Shown: positions 7,341 to 14,239 of the stretch, one piece after another | Numbering within the stretch: position 1 is the first letter of the stretch | Layout: every line of letters starts with the position of its first letter | The notes under the pieces: generated by a model | The model's input: only the letters and a program-made list of their open reading frames with translations | Database searches by the model: none | What the model was told of the DNA's origin: nothing | Translations under genes and position numbers: made by a program | NCBI GenBank assembly: GCA_016931955.1 | Contig: JAFGDV010000017.1 | Location: forward strand, 1 to 44,982 | DNA length: 44,982 bases | Source of the DNA: Candidatus Altarchaeota archaeon | Lineage (GTDB): Archaea > Altiarchaeota > Altiarchaeia > IMC4 > QMZM01 | Reading direction: 5' to 3'

Positions 7341-8801
7341 ATGATGCATTGGATAATGGCGGCCGTGGTAGGATTCTTCGCCATAATAATATTGGTAGGC
7401 TTATACCTCTCCAAGTCAGTGAAGGGGAGAAGCGAAAACTACATAGTAGCAGACAGAAAACTGATCCTCGGAGTAACAGCGGCAACGCTGACCGCCCAAA
7501 GCATCGACGCAGACATAACACTGGGGTTGACGAATTTCACCTTCCAATACGGTTTCTGGTCGGGTGCGGCAATGATCCTGGGCCTAGGCGGCGCACTAAT
7601 CCTGATAGGATTATTCTTCGCCGAACCACTGAACAAGATGAAACTACTCACACTACCAGACTTCTACCGGAAAACCTACGGAAGACACATGGAAGCCATG
7701 GTATCCATGCTAATGGCCCTAAGCGCCTCAATATTCATCGGCGGATGCCTCGTCGCCCTAGGCTTCATCTTCCAAAGCTTCCTCGGAATACCCTACTGGC
7801 CCGCCATAATACTCGTCTCGGCAGGCATACTAACATACACTATGGCAGGCGGCCTGGTCTCAATATCCAAGACAGACATCATACAGTTAGTCTTCGTTCT
7901 ATTAGGAGCAGCAGCCCTCATGTTCATCGTATTAGATTATGGATTACTATCCAACATAACACAGGGAATAGAAAACCCGAGCAAGATGCTGGACTCGAAC
8001 ACGGGTCCGGCAGTCAACATAGCGATCCTACTGGCCCTAGGGTTAGGGAACATTGTCGCAATAGACTTCATGGAGCGCGTATTCGCGACCGACAAACCAG
8101 AAACATCCAAGAAAGCATGCTACATCGCAGGAATAGGGACCATACTCATAGGGATACCCTTCATCCTCGTAGGAGTGTCCTCCAACAGCCTATTCACTGA
8201 ATTAGACATCCCAGTCAACCCAGACGCTGAGCCCGTGCTGCTGACCTTCCTATCCAATGTGCAGCCTCAGATCCTTACTTACCTGATCCTGTTGGGGCTT
8301 ATCGCGGCCGCCGTGTCTACGGCAGACGGATTGATTCTGGCGGCCTCCTCTATAACCTCCCACAACCTGCTGGGGTATAAGCCAGGTTCTTTGAATAAGA
8401 GAGGAGACCGGCTGCTGTACATGTCGAGGCTGTGCATGATACCTGTTCTCGCATTCAGCATAGTGTGCGCCATCACCCTGCCCTTCCCAGGCACGCTAAT
8501 AATACTATCATTCGACATACTGCTCTCCGGGGCAGCTATTCCATTCATACTGGGGGTGCACTGGAAGAAAGCCAACAAGCCGGCGGCCATCGCATCCTTT
8601 GTGGCGGGAGTGCTCACACGCCTCCTCCTCTTTGTGCTGACGCCGACCTTCTACGGCATAGAGAACAACATACTGTTCATAGAAGGCTTCCTAACACCAG
8701 CCTTCGATGGAGTGCCGACCATCCTATCACCCCTCATCGGCTTGGTGGTCTTCGTCGCAGTCGCCTCGATAACGCAAGAAAACAACATAAAGACGGGCTA
8801 A
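7341..8801 (+). CDS. Sodium:solute symporter (SSS family)
   Basis: A 486-residue polytopic membrane protein with about 12-13 hydrophobic segments. It has the SSS layout: a first helix followed by YIVADRKL, then LTAQSIDADITLGLTNFTFQYGFWSG, a GLFFAEPLNKMKLLTLPDFYRKTYG loop, and the core helix with LIAAAVSTADGLILAASS, the region that coordinates sodium in this fold. It imports an unidentified organic solute with sodium. ATG 7341 (or the next codon) is preferred over the ORF-track start at 7266, because a TATA box (ATTTTTATAA, 7291-7300) would place transcription after 7266. The neighbours are NrpR-like regulators on both sides, so it may be one of their targets (inference). The last 4 bases overlap the convergent regulator. 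Confidence 0.85.
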   Translation: MMHWIMAAVVGFFAIIILVGLYLSKSVKGRSENYIVADRKLILGVTAATLTAQSIDADITLGLTNFTFQYGFWSGAAMILGLGGALILIGLFFAEPLNKMKLLTLPDFYRKTYGRHMEAMVSMLMALSASIFIGGCLVALGFIFQSFLGIPYWPAIILVSAGILTYTMAGGLVSISKTDIIQLVFVLLGAAALMFIVLDYGLLSNITQGIENPSKMLDSNTGPAVNIAILLALGLGNIVAIDFMERVFATDKPETSKKACYIAGIGTILIGIPFILVGVSSNSLFTELDIPVNPDAEPVLLTFLSNVQPQILTYLILLGLIAAAVSTADGLILAASSITSHNLLGYKPGSLNKRGDRLLYMSRLCMIPVLAFSIVCAITLPFPGTLIILSFDILLSGAAIPFILGVHWKKANKPAAIASFVAGVLTRLLLFVLTPTFYGIENNILFIEGFLTPAFDGVPTILSPLIGLVVFVAVASITQENNIKTG

Positions 8802-9793
8802 TAGAGTAATAGACCGCCTCTCAATTCAGCGATCGGTTGAAGCTCATTGAAGTCCATGCTCGCCTCCACCGTCGTTGTGTTCGTTTTTATGTTACGCTCT
8901 TCTAGAGCAGACAACAGAAGTTCTCCGCCGAATCCAACTATTCCAGTATAGCCCTCCTTGGTCTTTAAGCCGAGCACTTCAGACCCTGTTCTGCCGATAA
9001 CGACCAAGCCGCCGAAGACGTCGACGAACTCTTTCAGTACTTTAAGCGCCCTCAGCCTGGCTGTTGAAGGTATCTCCCTGTAGTCGGCTGGTATGCCCCC
9101 AAGATTCTTCTTCACTGCCTCATAGACGCTGCCCATCCTGTTCGAGATAAAGATCTGGAGAGGGTCTATGGAGCTTCCCTCATAGGAGATCAGTTCAGTG
9201 AATCTCTTCGGCTTATGTTCTAGGAACTCAATAAGGCCGCCGTAGAGGGGGTTCACATAGATCCTCTCATTCAGGAGTACTTCCTCTATCGTCACACTCG
9301 ATATGGTGGCTAAACCGAACATGCCCTCAGGAACCTCTCTATTGCACAGGTTATCCCCCTGTCTCGCTGTTTTTATGAACGGGGGAGTCAGGTTTATTCC
9401 ATCGCAGATTTCCTTGAGTGTTTTTATGGTCTCATCCTCCTGGTCTTCTTGGATGAATGAAAGATTCACTATGACGTCGCCCTTCCCCCTCTCCAAGTCG
9501 AATCTAGTATCCGTGATAAGCCTGACGATCCTATCCAGTATGAAATCCGACCTACCAAAGATGTAGGCCTTCTTCAGCTCTTCCCTCCCAAGCTCGTTTA
9601 TCTGTCTCCCGGATCTGCCGAGTTTTCGGGTGAAGCCCATCCCATCAAGGGATTCCATATAGTTTCTGACCATCCTCTCAGTCAGATCAATACCGATATC
9701 ATGTAGTTCGTCCCTGATCTCTCCAGAAGTCATGGGCTTGTTCGCCCGATCCAACGCAGACAAGATCTCGAAGACGTTTTTTTCTTTGGTCAT
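8798..9793 (-). CDS. NrpR-like transcriptional regulator, copy 6 (single gene)
   Basis: A 331-residue protein. The winged helix is VFEILSALDRANKPMTSGEIRDEL with TERMVRNYMESLDGMGF. The single NrpR-like effector domain has VPEGMFGLATISSVTIEEVLLNE, GGLVVIGRTGSEVLGL and a divergent C-terminus, FNELQPIAELRGGLLLY. It is transcribed alone from its own TATA box (9823-9827) and is convergent with the symporter gene. The effector half groups by eye with copy 5 rather than copies 2-4. It is a candidate regulator of the symporter or the DMT transporter beside it, with no direct proof. Confidence 0.82.
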   Translation of the reverse strand: MTKEKNVFEILSALDRANKPMTSGEIRDELHDIGIDLTERMVRNYMESLDGMGFTRKLGRSGRQINELGREELKKAYIFGRSDFILDRIVRLITDTRFDLERGKGDVIVNLSFIQEDQEDETIKTLKEICDGINLTPPFIKTARQGDNLCNREVPEGMFGLATISSVTIEEVLLNERIYVNPLYGGLIEFLEHKPKRFTELISYEGSSIDPLQIFISNRMGSVYEAVKKNLGGIPADYREIPSTARLRALKVLKEFVDVFGGLVVIGRTGSEVLGLKTKEGYTGIVGFGGELLLSALEERNIKTNTTTVEASMDFNELQPIAELRGGLLLY

Positions 9794-9807
9794 CTTATGG
9801 TTATGGC

Positions 9808-9827
9808 TTAGGTAGGGAGAAGCTATA
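9808..9827 (-). promoter_or_regulatory. Promoter of NrpR-like copy 6 (TATAG-N11-CTAA)
   Basis: TATAG (9823-9827, minus strand) and CTAA (9808-9811) are separated by 11 bases, and ATG 9793 follows 14 bases later. This matches the array and relic leaders in composition and spacing. Confidence 0.5.
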
Positions 9828-9829
9828 TG

Positions 9830-10714
9830 CTATTTTCGGACGATGAGGTAGTTGGATAACAGGATCAATGCTCCGCCGGCTACTATGTTCAAGGTAATAG
9901 GCTGCTGGAAGAATACACAGGCGAGGAGGGTCGCGCTGATGGGTTCAAGGGGCATGATAACGCCCGCCCTAGAAGCCGACACAAAATCCAAGCCAGTATA
10001 GAACAATGTGTCGGGGATGATGAAGGCGACAAAAACATAGAGAAAGAAGAAAACAGGATACATTAAAGGAAAACCAAGAGAGAAACCGATGATGCTGGAA
10101 TCGTTCACGAAAAAAGACAATACAGGGAAAAACAACAACAGCCAGAAGAGGGGGAAGACCATGGAAGCAAATGTTGTCGTAAAATGATGCTGTTTATGTA
10201 GTTCGCTTTCTCTGCTGTAGATCACCCAAAGAGACAAGAAGACCCCGGAGAGTAGGGCGAGGAATAGCCCAAAGTTACCCGCTACGCCGCCGAAGAGCCG
10301 AGGATCCACTACTATGAAAACCCCCACGAAACTCAAAAGGATGGCTGAAAGCTTGTCTCGGGTGACTGGCTCCCCTAGGAATGGCTTCGCGAATAAGACA
10401 GTCCACAGAGGCTCCGTGTACAGGAGAAGTACTGCTACAGCAATTGGGACGCCTAAGACGATGGCACCGAAACAGGAAAGCTGGAGAAGACATCCAATAA
10501 GACCATAACCGAGGAAAAACAGGAACATACCCTTCTGGATCATGTACTGTCTCCTCAAAAGGAGGACGGAAGACATGAACAAGGAACCGGAGAGGAAGGT
10601 GTAGAAGGCGATCTCGTAGAGAGAGAAGCCAAGCTCTTTGAAGAACTGGCAGCCTACGGATATGAAGCCATAGAATACGGCAGCCAGCATGACAAAGGAG
10701 TAACCCTCGCGCAT
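9830..10714 (-). CDS. EamA/DMT-superfamily transporter
   Basis: A 294-residue protein with about ten hydrophobic helices in two EamA repeats. The first repeat runs from FVMLAAVFYGFISVGCQFF to LLLYTEPLWTVLFAKPFLGEPVTRDKLSAILLSFVGVFIVVDP. The second ends in SASRAGVIMPLEPISATLLACVFFQQPITLNIVAGGALILLSNYLIV. The PLEP and YTEP segments are typical of the drug/metabolite transporter family, whose members export or exchange metabolites. The substrate is unknown. A TATA-like GTATTATAGC at about 10718-10727 lies too close to ATG 10714 for a standard leader, so ATG 10690 (MLAAVFYG) is a possible alternative start. Confidence 0.82.
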   Translation of the reverse strand: MREGYSFVMLAAVFYGFISVGCQFFKELGFSLYEIAFYTFLSGSLFMSSVLLLRRQYMIQKGMFLFFLGYGLIGCLLQLSCFGAIVLGVPIAVAVLLLYTEPLWTVLFAKPFLGEPVTRDKLSAILLSFVGVFIVVDPRLFGGVAGNFGLFLALLSGVFLSLWVIYSRESELHKQHHFTTTFASMVFPLFWLLLFFPVLSFFVNDSSIIGFSLGFPLMYPVFFFLYVFVAFIIPDTLFYTGLDFVSASRAGVIMPLEPISATLLACVFFQQPITLNIVAGGALILLSNYLIVRK

Positions 10715-11074
10715 AAGCTATAATACAACGAAGGAGGTAAAAAACTTGACGGTTTCGGAAGAACCATTGAGTTATGGAAGGGGGTTTCCGTTTGCGGGGA
10801 CCAAAACACCCATTTTAAGGAACTTTAGAGTATTTATATCATCTTACTGCATAACATCCAGCATCATAGAACCCCAATACATATAAAAAAAGGATTTGTC
10901 TGGCTTATTTCCATTTCTAAGGCTGTCTGTGGCTGAATCAAGGCGGTAATGGGTTTCCGTAAGCTTTTTAAAGGCATGATACAGATATTAAGATTACATA
11001 GGGGCTTGTGAAAAAAAGGGTGCGCCCACGGAAAATACGGTGGGCGCATCCCTTACAAAAAAAAGGTGATTTAA
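10715..11074. other. 360-base intergenic region with leader elements and a possible small ORF
   Basis: This is the longest gap without a confident gene. A strong AAGGAGGT (10731-10738) precedes a TTG-initiated 46-codon reading frame (10746-10886, MTVSEEPLSYGRG...), which has no recognisable homology and is doubtful. GGGTTTCCGT occurs twice (near 10785 and 10951). A TATA-like CTTTTTAAAG at 10964-10973 fits the promoter of the small gene at 11075, and a strong hairpin follows at 11016-11054. Confidence 0.35.
11016..11054 (+). promoter_or_regulatory. Stable 5'-leader hairpin before the small AbrB-like gene
   Basis: AAGGG-TGCGCCCAC (11016-11029) pairs with GTGGGCGCA-T-CCCTT (11040-11054): 14 pairs with one bulged T and a loop of about ten bases. 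It lies between a TATA-like site (about 10964-10973) and the AGGTGAT ribosome site of the gene at 11075. It could act as a 5'-UTR control element or an attenuator. It matches no riboswitch class I know. Confidence 0.5.
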
Positions 11075-11260
11075 GTGAACCGAAAATTTGTTGGGGTGTT
11101 CTCGATAGACGGTTCAGGTAACGGCATCATAGAGGTAACGGAAGAATCCTTAGGGATAGAGGATGGCGAAGAAGTGAGTATCCTATGGGAGAGATCAGGC
11201 AAGGCTGAAACGCTTAAGGACGTCGTAGATGGAGAGAACGTTATACATCCCCCTGCTTAG
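11075..11260 (+). CDS. Small AbrB/SpoVT-like protein (hypothetical)
   Basis: A 61-residue product starting at GTG 11075 with a good ribosome site (AAGGTGAT) eight bases upstream. The stretch IIEVTEESLGIEDGEEVSIL resembles the swapped-hairpin strand-loop-strand of AbrB/MazE-type DNA-binding proteins (IxIPKEIRxxLGIxEGDxVEI). The last 66 bases overlap the 3' end of the convergent HTH-CBS gene, an unusually long convergent overlap. It is either a real small regulator preceded by a hairpin leader or a fortuitous ORF. The ribosome site and the AbrB-like pattern favour a real gene. Confidence 0.45.
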   Translation: MNRKFVGVFSIDGSGNGIIEVTEESLGIEDGEEVSILWERSGKAETLKDVVDGENVIHPPA

Positions 11261-12253
11261 GTCCACTACGTAGTGGTTGTGTTCGAAGCCATCCCCCTTC
11301 TTAAACAATTGCAGAAGGGTTGTATCCCCTGATATGATCTGGCCTCGTTCTATGGGAGTCATTATCTGCTCCACAGTGGTCTCCGCAAGAAAGCCCACAT
11401 TACCCAGGTTACTGCCTATCTTGTTCATTACGTTCTTCGTCGTTATAATACCCTTCGGCTCAGTGGAGAAGGCTATCACGAAATCGTTTGTGTGTAGGAT
11501 CCTCAGAAGCTTATGCGCTGAATCCCTCAGATCGGCTATAGGAACGGTCTCCGTAGTAAGATCACTCAGAGGGAGCTTCCACATGTCATGAATCCACTTC
11601 TCAATGGAGTTCTCATATTCCTTAAGGAATCTGTCGAAGATTTCATGAAGCCTTACGCCGTCCTCTGTCAGATGGTAGTCTCGCCCCTTGATGCCGAAGA
11701 TGCTTATCTTGGTGTCCCCGATCCTTATCTTTCTCGTCGAGAGGTGATAGCGTAGGGTGCTTGCTGGTAGATAGCCGTGGGCGCTCCGATACATGTCACC
11801 TATCTCGTTGAATTTTCTCGGCTTCATCATCAGCACATGTATGAGTATGTTGCTCACGTTGTCGAAGAACAGTTCAGAGAACACGTTCGCCGTATTCTGT
11901 AAGTCTTTGTCGTTTATCTTCCCGTCCTTCGGCTTATCCCCCACGAGGTCCAGTACCTGTAGGGCGGTCTCTGAGAGCAGGCGGAAAAATATGTCATTCT
12001 TTAAGACGTAGGTCTTCTCCACCTTGTCTACTATGTTGTGGTTCCTTAGCAGGGAAAGGGATTTGCTCACCACGAAGCTCTGCACATCCCTTAGGCTTCT
12101 GCGTATTTCGCGGACCTCCATTTCTTTTTTCTCATCGAGGAGGAACATTATCTTGCACACAGGCGACTGGGAGAATATGCTGAGCAGGCTTCCTATGTGT
12201 TCGTATGTGTAGCCGAACCTGCTGAGCTTTGAGATGTTGTATCCCTTTGGCAT
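11195..12253 (-). CDS. Winged-helix regulator with C-terminal CBS-like pair
   Basis: A 352-residue protein. An N-terminal winged helix (about 20-105; SPVCKIMFLLDEKKEMEVREIRRSL...VSKSLSLLRNHNIV) is followed by a second helical, possibly wHTH, module (about 120-215; NILIHVLMMKPRKFNEI...ASTLRYHL...YHLTEDG). A C-terminal segment (about 235-352) looks like a degenerate CBS pair (LLRILHTNDFVIAFSTEPKGIITTKNVM; VEQIMTPIE...DTTLLQLFKKG...YVVDLSRGMYNVLSIYDVLKRF). It is likely a DNA-binding sensor of an adenosyl nucleotide or a phospho-signal. It is divergent from the next regulator across a shared nested dyad, so mutual or autoregulation is likely. Confidence 0.6.
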   Translation of the reverse strand: MPKGYNISKLSRFGYTYEHIGSLLSIFSQSPVCKIMFLLDEKKEMEVREIRRSLRDVQSFVVSKSLSLLRNHNIVDKVEKTYVLKNDIFFRLLSETALQVLDLVGDKPKDGKINDKDLQNTANVFSELFFDNVSNILIHVLMMKPRKFNEIGDMYRSAHGYLPASTLRYHLSTRKIRIGDTKISIFGIKGRDYHLTEDGVRLHEIFDRFLKEYENSIEKWIHDMWKLPLSDLTTETVPIADLRDSAHKLLRILHTNDFVIAFSTEPKGIITTKNVMNKIGSNLGNVGFLAETTVEQIMTPIERGQIISGDTTLLQLFKKGDGFEHNHYVVDLSRGMYNVLSIYDVLKRFSLA

Positions 12254-12288
12254 TTTAAGTCAGATTTGATGCAATTTTTCGGAATATT

Positions 12289-12336
12289 ATTACATGTGCA
12301 GTCAAGATTAAAAAACTATTCTTGACAAAATGTAAT
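12289..12336. promoter_or_regulatory. Nested dyad operator between two divergent regulators
   Basis: ATTACAT (12289-12295) and GTCAAGA (12301-12307) are mirrored by TCTTGAC (12320-12326) and ATGTAAT (12330-12336). The two nested 7-base inverted repeats surround an AT-rich 12-base centre. They lie between the promoters of the genes at 12253 (minus) and 12399 (plus). Confidence 0.55.
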
Positions 12337-12370
12337 ATATTGTAATTAGATGGTTTACTTTCTGTTAGGT

Positions 12371-12377
12371 ATATAAG
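12371..12377 (+). promoter_or_regulatory. TATA box for the tandem-HTH regulator
   Basis: ATATAAG lies 22-28 bases before ATG 12399, the spacing expected for a leaderless archaeal transcript. This argues for ATG 12399 over the GTG at 12381 given in the ORF track. Confidence 0.5.
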
Positions 12378-12398
12378 CCTGTGAGAGTAATTTATACC

Positions 12399-13436
12399 AT
12401 GCTGAAGCTCACAGAACGAGAGAAGAAGGTCTTCTACGGCCTGATAAGGTGGCCGGAGCTGACAGACAAAGAGCTTTCAGAGAAGCTAGGTATTGGAAGG
12501 TCAACGGTAACCACAATAAGGAACCGATTAGAGGGACATGATTTATACAAAACGATAAACGTCCCCGACTTCGAGCGTATAGGCTGCGAGGTCTTCACCG
12601 CACTGTATGGAGAATACCATCCGAAAGCAAGCTACAGCAAGATCAGAGAAGACATAGAAAAAGAATTCGGTAGCATGTTCTTCATGATGTCGATGGGCGT
12701 CCACAAGCTCTCACTGGGGGCGTCAAAAACCTTCACCGAGGTAAAGAAGCACATAGAGGAATACCACCTCAGACACCACGAGATAGGGGTCTCATATGAG
12801 AAAAAACACACCTACGTTCTATTTCCGCTAAAACTGAGCAGGATCTTCAGGTTCTTCGACTACTCTCCGCTGCTGAAGGAACACTTCAAGCTGGATATAG
12901 AGGAAGAAGGAGAGAAAGGGGATGAGAGGAAGATAACGCTAACCAGAAACGAAAAAGAAGTGTATCACGCATTGATAAGGCATCCTGAGCTCACGGATGG
13001 GAAAATAGCCTCAAAGACTGGGATGAGCAGGCAGACAGTAAGCGCGATAAAAAAGAAGATCATGGAGCATGGGCTCATAAAGAGGATAAGGGTACCAGAT
13101 GTTGGGAAGCTCGGATTCGAGCTGCTGGCGTTCACGCACATGCACATGAACCCCAAGATGCCCATAGAAAAGAGGAGTGAAGGAATAGAGCTGATGATGG
13201 AAAGCCCGGCGAACATACTCAAAGTCTCAGGAAACCTGGAAAGCATCATGCTGTCCGTATTCAAGGACTACACTGAATACCTGAATACGTATGATAAACT
13301 GTTCTCATACTACAAGGAAAACGATTTCCTGTTAGAGGAGCCCACGGTCAAGATATTCTCCACCAGGGAGGCGGACTTGGAGATGCACCACCGCTATCAT
13401 CCCCTCGTAGAAAGTGTCTTTATGTCGACTGAATAG
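12399..13436 (+). CDS. Duplicated winged-helix (Lrp/MarR-like) regulator
   Basis: A 345-residue protein made of two similar halves. Each has an HTH (LTEREKKVFYGLIRWPELTDKELSEKLGIGRSTVTTIRNRL and LTRNEKEVYHALIRHPELTDGKIASKTGMSRQTVSAIKKKI) followed by an alpha/beta sensor-like segment (INVPDFERIGCEVFTALYGEYHP and IRVPDVGKLGFELLAFTHMHMNP). An internal duplication is evident, with a charged linker near residue 175 (EEEGEKGDERK). It probably binds a long or doubled operator, and the nested dyad 60-110 bases upstream is a fitting site. The 3' end overlaps the convergent PheT-like gene by 40 bases. Confidence 0.7.
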   Translation: MLKLTEREKKVFYGLIRWPELTDKELSEKLGIGRSTVTTIRNRLEGHDLYKTINVPDFERIGCEVFTALYGEYHPKASYSKIREDIEKEFGSMFFMMSMGVHKLSLGASKTFTEVKKHIEEYHLRHHEIGVSYEKKHTYVLFPLKLSRIFRFFDYSPLLKEHFKLDIEEEGEKGDERKITLTRNEKEVYHALIRHPELTDGKIASKTGMSRQTVSAIKKKIMEHGLIKRIRVPDVGKLGFELLAFTHMHMNPKMPIEKRSEGIELMMESPANILKVSGNLESIMLSVFKDYTEYLNTYDKLFSYYKENDFLLEEPTVKIFSTREADLEMHHRYHPLVESVFMSTE

Positions 13437-14227
13437 ATGGCTCCGCCCATGTCAGCTAAGGCGTATACGAGGATGTTCAAAGCCTGGTTTATAGCGTTTT
13501 CATCCATTCCAGTGACATCGATGAATAGATCAGTAGTGTCATAGGTCACCCTAGTAAGTTCGCCATTGATTATCGGGGGAAAGGAGAGAACATCATTGTT
13601 TCGGTCGACTATGATGGGATACCTGTCGCAGGATTCAAGAGTCCAGGCGTAGTCCACGCCCTTAGGATGATCTCTGAGGATCTGCTGCAGATTCATCCTC
13701 TCGCTCATGTCTAAGGGAACGAAGGAAATCTCTGTAGGCTTAACCGCTTTGTAGAGGAAGGGAGGCACCACCTTGCTTAGGTCGTGGACTCCGATGGCTA
13801 CCTTCTTGCGCTTTCTCCCATGCGTTATGTGGAGTTTCTCCTGCAGGTCCATCAGGGAGACCAGTTTTCCCTCATCAAAGCACAGGTTTCTCACAACGGC
13901 GGAGGTGACATATGGTCTGACTGAGGAAACGGAGGGATCCACCCTTAGCTGGATCCCCGAGTCTTTAAGGTGGATCTCACTGAATCCAGTCTCCAAGCCA
14001 AGTTTGCCCTTCAATGCTCTAGCAAAACCTTCAACTGAGAGGAGGTCAGGCCTGTTCGGGAAGACTTCCAAAGAGATCTTCTCTGTGTCTATGTGTTCTA
14101 AGTCGACGCCCAGCATGGATATCTCGTTCCTCAGATTCTCTGGCTTGTATTCTCTTCCAAGAAGGGATACAAGCTCCTGGAAACTAAACTCGACTGAAGG
14201 CATGTAATTTATAGTGTTTTCATCCAT
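13397..14227 (-). CDS. Stand-alone N-terminal half of PheRS beta (B1 + B3/B4 editing region)
   Basis: A 276-residue protein matching the first half of archaeal phenylalanyl-tRNA synthetase beta (full length about 550). MPSVEFSFQELVSLLG is the usual archaeal start, followed by EVFPNRPDLLSVEGFARAL and the B3/B4 editing region with VVRNL, DLQEKLHITHGRKRKKVAIGVHDL and FPPIINGELTRVTYDTTDLFIDVTG. The frame then stops after GGAIYSVDIKTL; no B5 or catalytic-like core follows, and the DNA downstream is the end of a convergent gene. It could be a trans-editing factor or a truncated pheT whose normal copy lies elsewhere. An open frame of this length favours retained function. The start may be ATG 14203 (MPSVEF) rather than 14227. 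Confidence 0.7.
   Translation of the reverse strand: MDENTINYMPSVEFSFQELVSLLGREYKPENLRNEISMLGVDLEHIDTEKISLEVFPNRPDLLSVEGFARALKGKLGLETGFSEIHLKDSGIQLRVDPSVSSVRPYVTSAVVRNLCFDEGKLVSLMDLQEKLHITHGRKRKKVAIGVHDLSKVVPPFLYKAVKPTEISFVPLDMSERMNLQQILRDHPKGVDYAWTLESCDRYPIIVDRNNDVLSFPPIINGELTRVTYDTTDLFIDVTGMDENAINQALNILVYALADMGGAIYSVDIKTLSTRG
14207..14215 (+). promoter_or_regulatory. TATA box for trkH
   Basis: AATTTATAG lies about 25-33 bases before ATG 14240 and fits a leaderless trkH transcript. It falls inside the first codons of the divergent PheT-like ORF as annotated from 14227, so the two genes share almost no spacer. Confidence 0.4.
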
Positions 14228-14239
14228 AATTAATCCACA

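Noticed and set aside
7349-8200. 283-codon plus-strand ORF inside the symporter gene
   Set aside because: It is an out-of-frame shadow, rich in Arg, His and Thr with no domain pattern, while the frame of 7341..8801 clearly encodes an SSS transporter.
1090-9793. NrpR operators of the GGAA-N6-TTCC type near the NrpR-like genes
   Set aside because: None was seen by eye in the leaders. Nearby GGAA and TTCC occurrences have the wrong spacing or orientation.
10864-11049. 61-codon minus-strand ORF in the 10.7-11.1 kb gap
   Set aside because: It crosses the leader hairpin and the TATA-like site, has no ribosome site and no family pattern.
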